Part shown: piece by piece, positions 62,387-64,000 of the stretch
Position numbering within the stretch: position 1 is the first letter of the stretch
Layout: every line of letters begins with the position of its first letter
DNA from: Micromonospora narathiwatensis
GTDB taxonomy: Bacteria; Actinomycetota; Actinomycetes; Mycobacteriales; Micromonosporaceae
Direction: 5' to 3'
NCBI RefSeq assembly: GCF_900089605.1
Contig: NZ_LT594324.1
Coordinates: 5,022,001 to 5,086,000 of the forward strand
DNA: 64,000 nt
The notes under the pieces: model-generated
Seen by the model: only the letters and a program-made list of their open reading frames with translations
Told to the model about the DNA's origin: nothing
The model's database searches: none
Translations under genes and position numbers: made by a program

Positions 62387-64000
62387 TCAGCGGACGGCCA
62401 GCGTGCCGGCCACCGGCAGCGGCGCGACCACCGGCGGGAGCTGCTTCGGCTCGCCCCGGCCCGGCACGCCCCGCTGGGCGAGGGTGCTCTTCGACGCCGC
62501 CGCCCGCTCGTCCGGCCACCCGGGCAGGTCCACGAAGGGCTGCGCGTCACCGGTGCACACGGTGCCCTTCGCCGGCAGCTTCACCTTCAGCAGGTACCGG
62601 TCGATCGCGCCGGTCACGCAGTCCGAGGTGCCGTACGCGGTGTGCCCCCAGCTGTCGCTGCTGAGCAGCCGGCTGTTCGGCAGCAGCGCCGCCGAGCTGA
62701 CCGCGCCCTTGTAGTTGGTCGCCGGGTCCCAGTAGTTGCCGACCACCAGCACCGGCGCGCTGGTCCGCTTGTTGAACGGCCCGGTGTAGGCGTTCTTGTC
62801 CCGCACGGTCCAGGTGTTGCGGGCGCACGGCGACGTGGCCCACGCCCAGGCCCGACCGAAGTACGGGGCCCGCTTGTCCTCCGCGGCGGCCAGTGCCGGC
62901 CAGGCGTCGGCGCTCTTCGGGTGGTACGCGTCGGTGCAGTCCACCGACAGGAACGTCTCCAGCCCGTTGTCGTACGGGAAGTCGTAGCCGCGCTGCTGGC
63001 GGGCCGTCGCGGCGCGCTGGGCCACGGCGGTGCTGGCGTGCGTCCGAGCCTTCTTGGCGGCGGCCGGGTCGGTCAGCACCAGCAGTTCCTCGGTGAGGCC
63101 GACGATGTCCTGCCAGCCGTACGGGCTGTACAGCGCGCCGAGGGACGCGCCGACGAAGTCGGCGTAGCTGACCGTGAACTGCCCGTAGAGCGGGTCGTCG
63201 ATCACCAGCGGCTTCTTGCGCAGCCGCTTCGCCACCATCTCGTACGCGGTCACCGGGTTACCGGCGGCCGCCAGCGTGCACTGCTTCGCGCCGACCTTGC
63301 CGCACCGGACCAGGATCTCGCGCAGCGCCTTGTACGCGCCGTCGGCGCTGCGCAGCCGGGTCTCCTGGAGCTGGTCGCGGGCCTTGCCCTGGCCGACCCA
63401 GGCGTTCGGGTTGAGCACGCCGTCGACCACGAGGGCACGGACCCGGTCCGGGAACATGTTGGCGTAGTACTGGCCGAGTGCGGTGCCGTAGCTGAAGCCC
63501 AGGTAGGTGAGCTTCTTGTCGCCGACCGCGCGGCGCAGCACGTCCATGTCGCGGGCCACCTCGGCGGTGGACGCCGCGCCGGTCAGCGGCTTGCCGGTGG
63601 TCGAGCACCCCTTGCCGATGGCCTTGGACGACGTGACATACGCCTGCTCCTCGGCCTTGGTCCACGGGAAGGCCACGTTCAGCCCGGCGTACGCCTTCGT
63701 CTGGTCCTTCACCGAGCGGAAGCACTTGACGTTGTCGCTGGCGCCGACGCCGCGCGGGTCCACGCCCACGATGTCGAAGCGGTCGAGCAGGTCGTCGCCG
63801 AGGAAGTACGGCGCGGCGAGCGCGATGCTGGTGCCGGAGCCGCCCGGGCCGCCCGGGTTGAGGAAGAGGCTGCCGATCCGGTGCTTCTTGTCGCGGGCCT
63901 TGATCCGCAGCACCGCGATCTCGGTGGTGGCGCCCTTCGGCTTGTCGTAGTCCAGCGGCAGCCGGACGGTGGCGCACTCGGCGTAGCCGTAGCAGGCGTA
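62387..64000 (-). CDS. Tripeptidyl aminopeptidase-like alpha/beta hydrolase, N-terminus outside window
   Basis: At least 537 residues; the start lies beyond the right edge, and the visible part begins in a coding stretch (YACYGYAECATVRLPLDYD) typical of the mature secreted enzyme. Motifs: oxyanion region NPGGPGGSG, the nucleophile in GFSYGTALG, Asp in YWDPATN and His in SWGHTAYG with the following Cys pair of the TAP-like C-terminal domain. Streptomyces Tap and SlpD/SlpE are relatives that release tripeptides from secreted proteins. Confidence 0.9.
   Translation of the reverse strand, partial: YACYGYAECATVRLPLDYDKPKGATTEIAVLRIKARDKKHRIGSLFLNPGGPGGSGTSIALAAPYFLGDDLLDRFDIVGVDPRGVGASDNVKCFRSVKDQTKAYAGLNVAFPWTKAEEQAYVTSSKAIGKGCSTTGKPLTGAASTAEVARDMDVLRRAVGDKKLTYLGFSYGTALGQYYANMFPDRVRALVVDGVLNPNAWVGQGKARDQLQETRLRSADGAYKALREILVRCGKVGAKQCTLAAAGNPVTAYEMVAKRLRKKPLVIDDPLYGQFTVSYADFVGASLGALYSPYGWQDIVGLTEELLVLTDPAAAKKARTHASTAVAQRAATARQQRGYDFPYDNGLETFLSVDCTDAYHPKSADAWPALAAAEDKRAPYFGRAWAWATSPCARNTWTVRDKNAYTGPFNKRTSAPVLVVGNYWDPATNYKGAVSSAALLPNSRLLSSDSWGHTAYGTSDCVTGAIDRYLLKVKLPAKGTVCTGDAQPFVDLPGWPDERAAASKSTLAQRGVPGRGEPKQLPPVVAPLPVAGTLAVR

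Overview
ORGANISM. The window is very GC-rich, uses GTG starts freely, packs genes with ATGA/GTGA stop-start overlaps, and carries a type VII secretion ATPase set, a CbiZ and a gene order (panC-side DUF2520 gene, orphan nuoD, fol genes, ftsH, hpt, tilS, dacB, ppa) familiar from filamentous actinobacteria. A Micromonosporaceae chromosome, probably Micromonospora or a close relative, is the best inference; no rRNA or other direct species marker is present. LAYOUT. 1-5100: end of a DUF2520 gene, a MidA-type methyltransferase overlapping an orphan nuoD, and a low-complexity membrane-anchored protein. 5323-9236: a glycine betaine/choline-type (OpuC/ProU) ABC importer, three genes leftward and the ATPase rightward. 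9281-14131: leftward membrane-protein and folate operon (folP, folB, folK, DUF3180, ABC-permease-like protein, two small genes). 14488-22908: rightward cluster resembling the Tn916/Tcp-type conjugative type IV secretion core (TcpD-like, TcpE-like, VirB4, VirB6, VirB8-like, M23/lytic enzyme) without a relaxase or integrase; an FtsK-like protein and a coiled-coil membrane protein follow at 23732-26997. 27048-38755: folE, ftsH, hpt, a GlxA-type regulator, ggt, tilS, a DUF2342 metalloprotease, dacB and ppa. 38814-45726: eccD, eccC and mycP, a partial type VII secretion locus. 45766-53642: PAP2 phosphatase, MarP-like protease, Nudix hydrolase, thioredoxin lipoprotein, nth, CapA lipoprotein, CbiZ, Crp and a phosphoesterase. 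53724-62302: TetR-controlled operon of AtuA, two acyl-CoA dehydrogenases and a biotin-dependent acyl-CoA carboxylase. 62387-64000: a secreted tripeptidyl aminopeptidase cut by the window end. HOW IT WORKS TOGETHER. The fol genes supply steps of folate synthesis (FolE, FolB, FolK, FolP). MidA and NuoD probably form an enzyme-substrate pair, by analogy with mitochondrial NDUFAF7 and NDUFS2. The Tcp-like cluster and the EccC/EccD/MycP set are two envelope export machines, neither obviously complete here. The AtuA operon looks like a catabolic module for a branched or unsaturated acyl-CoA. TWO GENOME-WIDE HABITS STAND OUT. First, a family of about 59-bp repeats sits only in gaps inside operons, always in the operon's direction; each unit encodes a roughly 20-residue micro-ORF whose start overlaps the upstream stop and whose stop overlaps the next start, so a chain of coupled translation runs through the array. 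Second, about a dozen genes have a TANNNT -10 box ending 6-8 nt before the start codon, the signature of leaderless mRNAs, which fixes several starts. No tRNA, rRNA, CRISPR array or insertion sequence was recognised.
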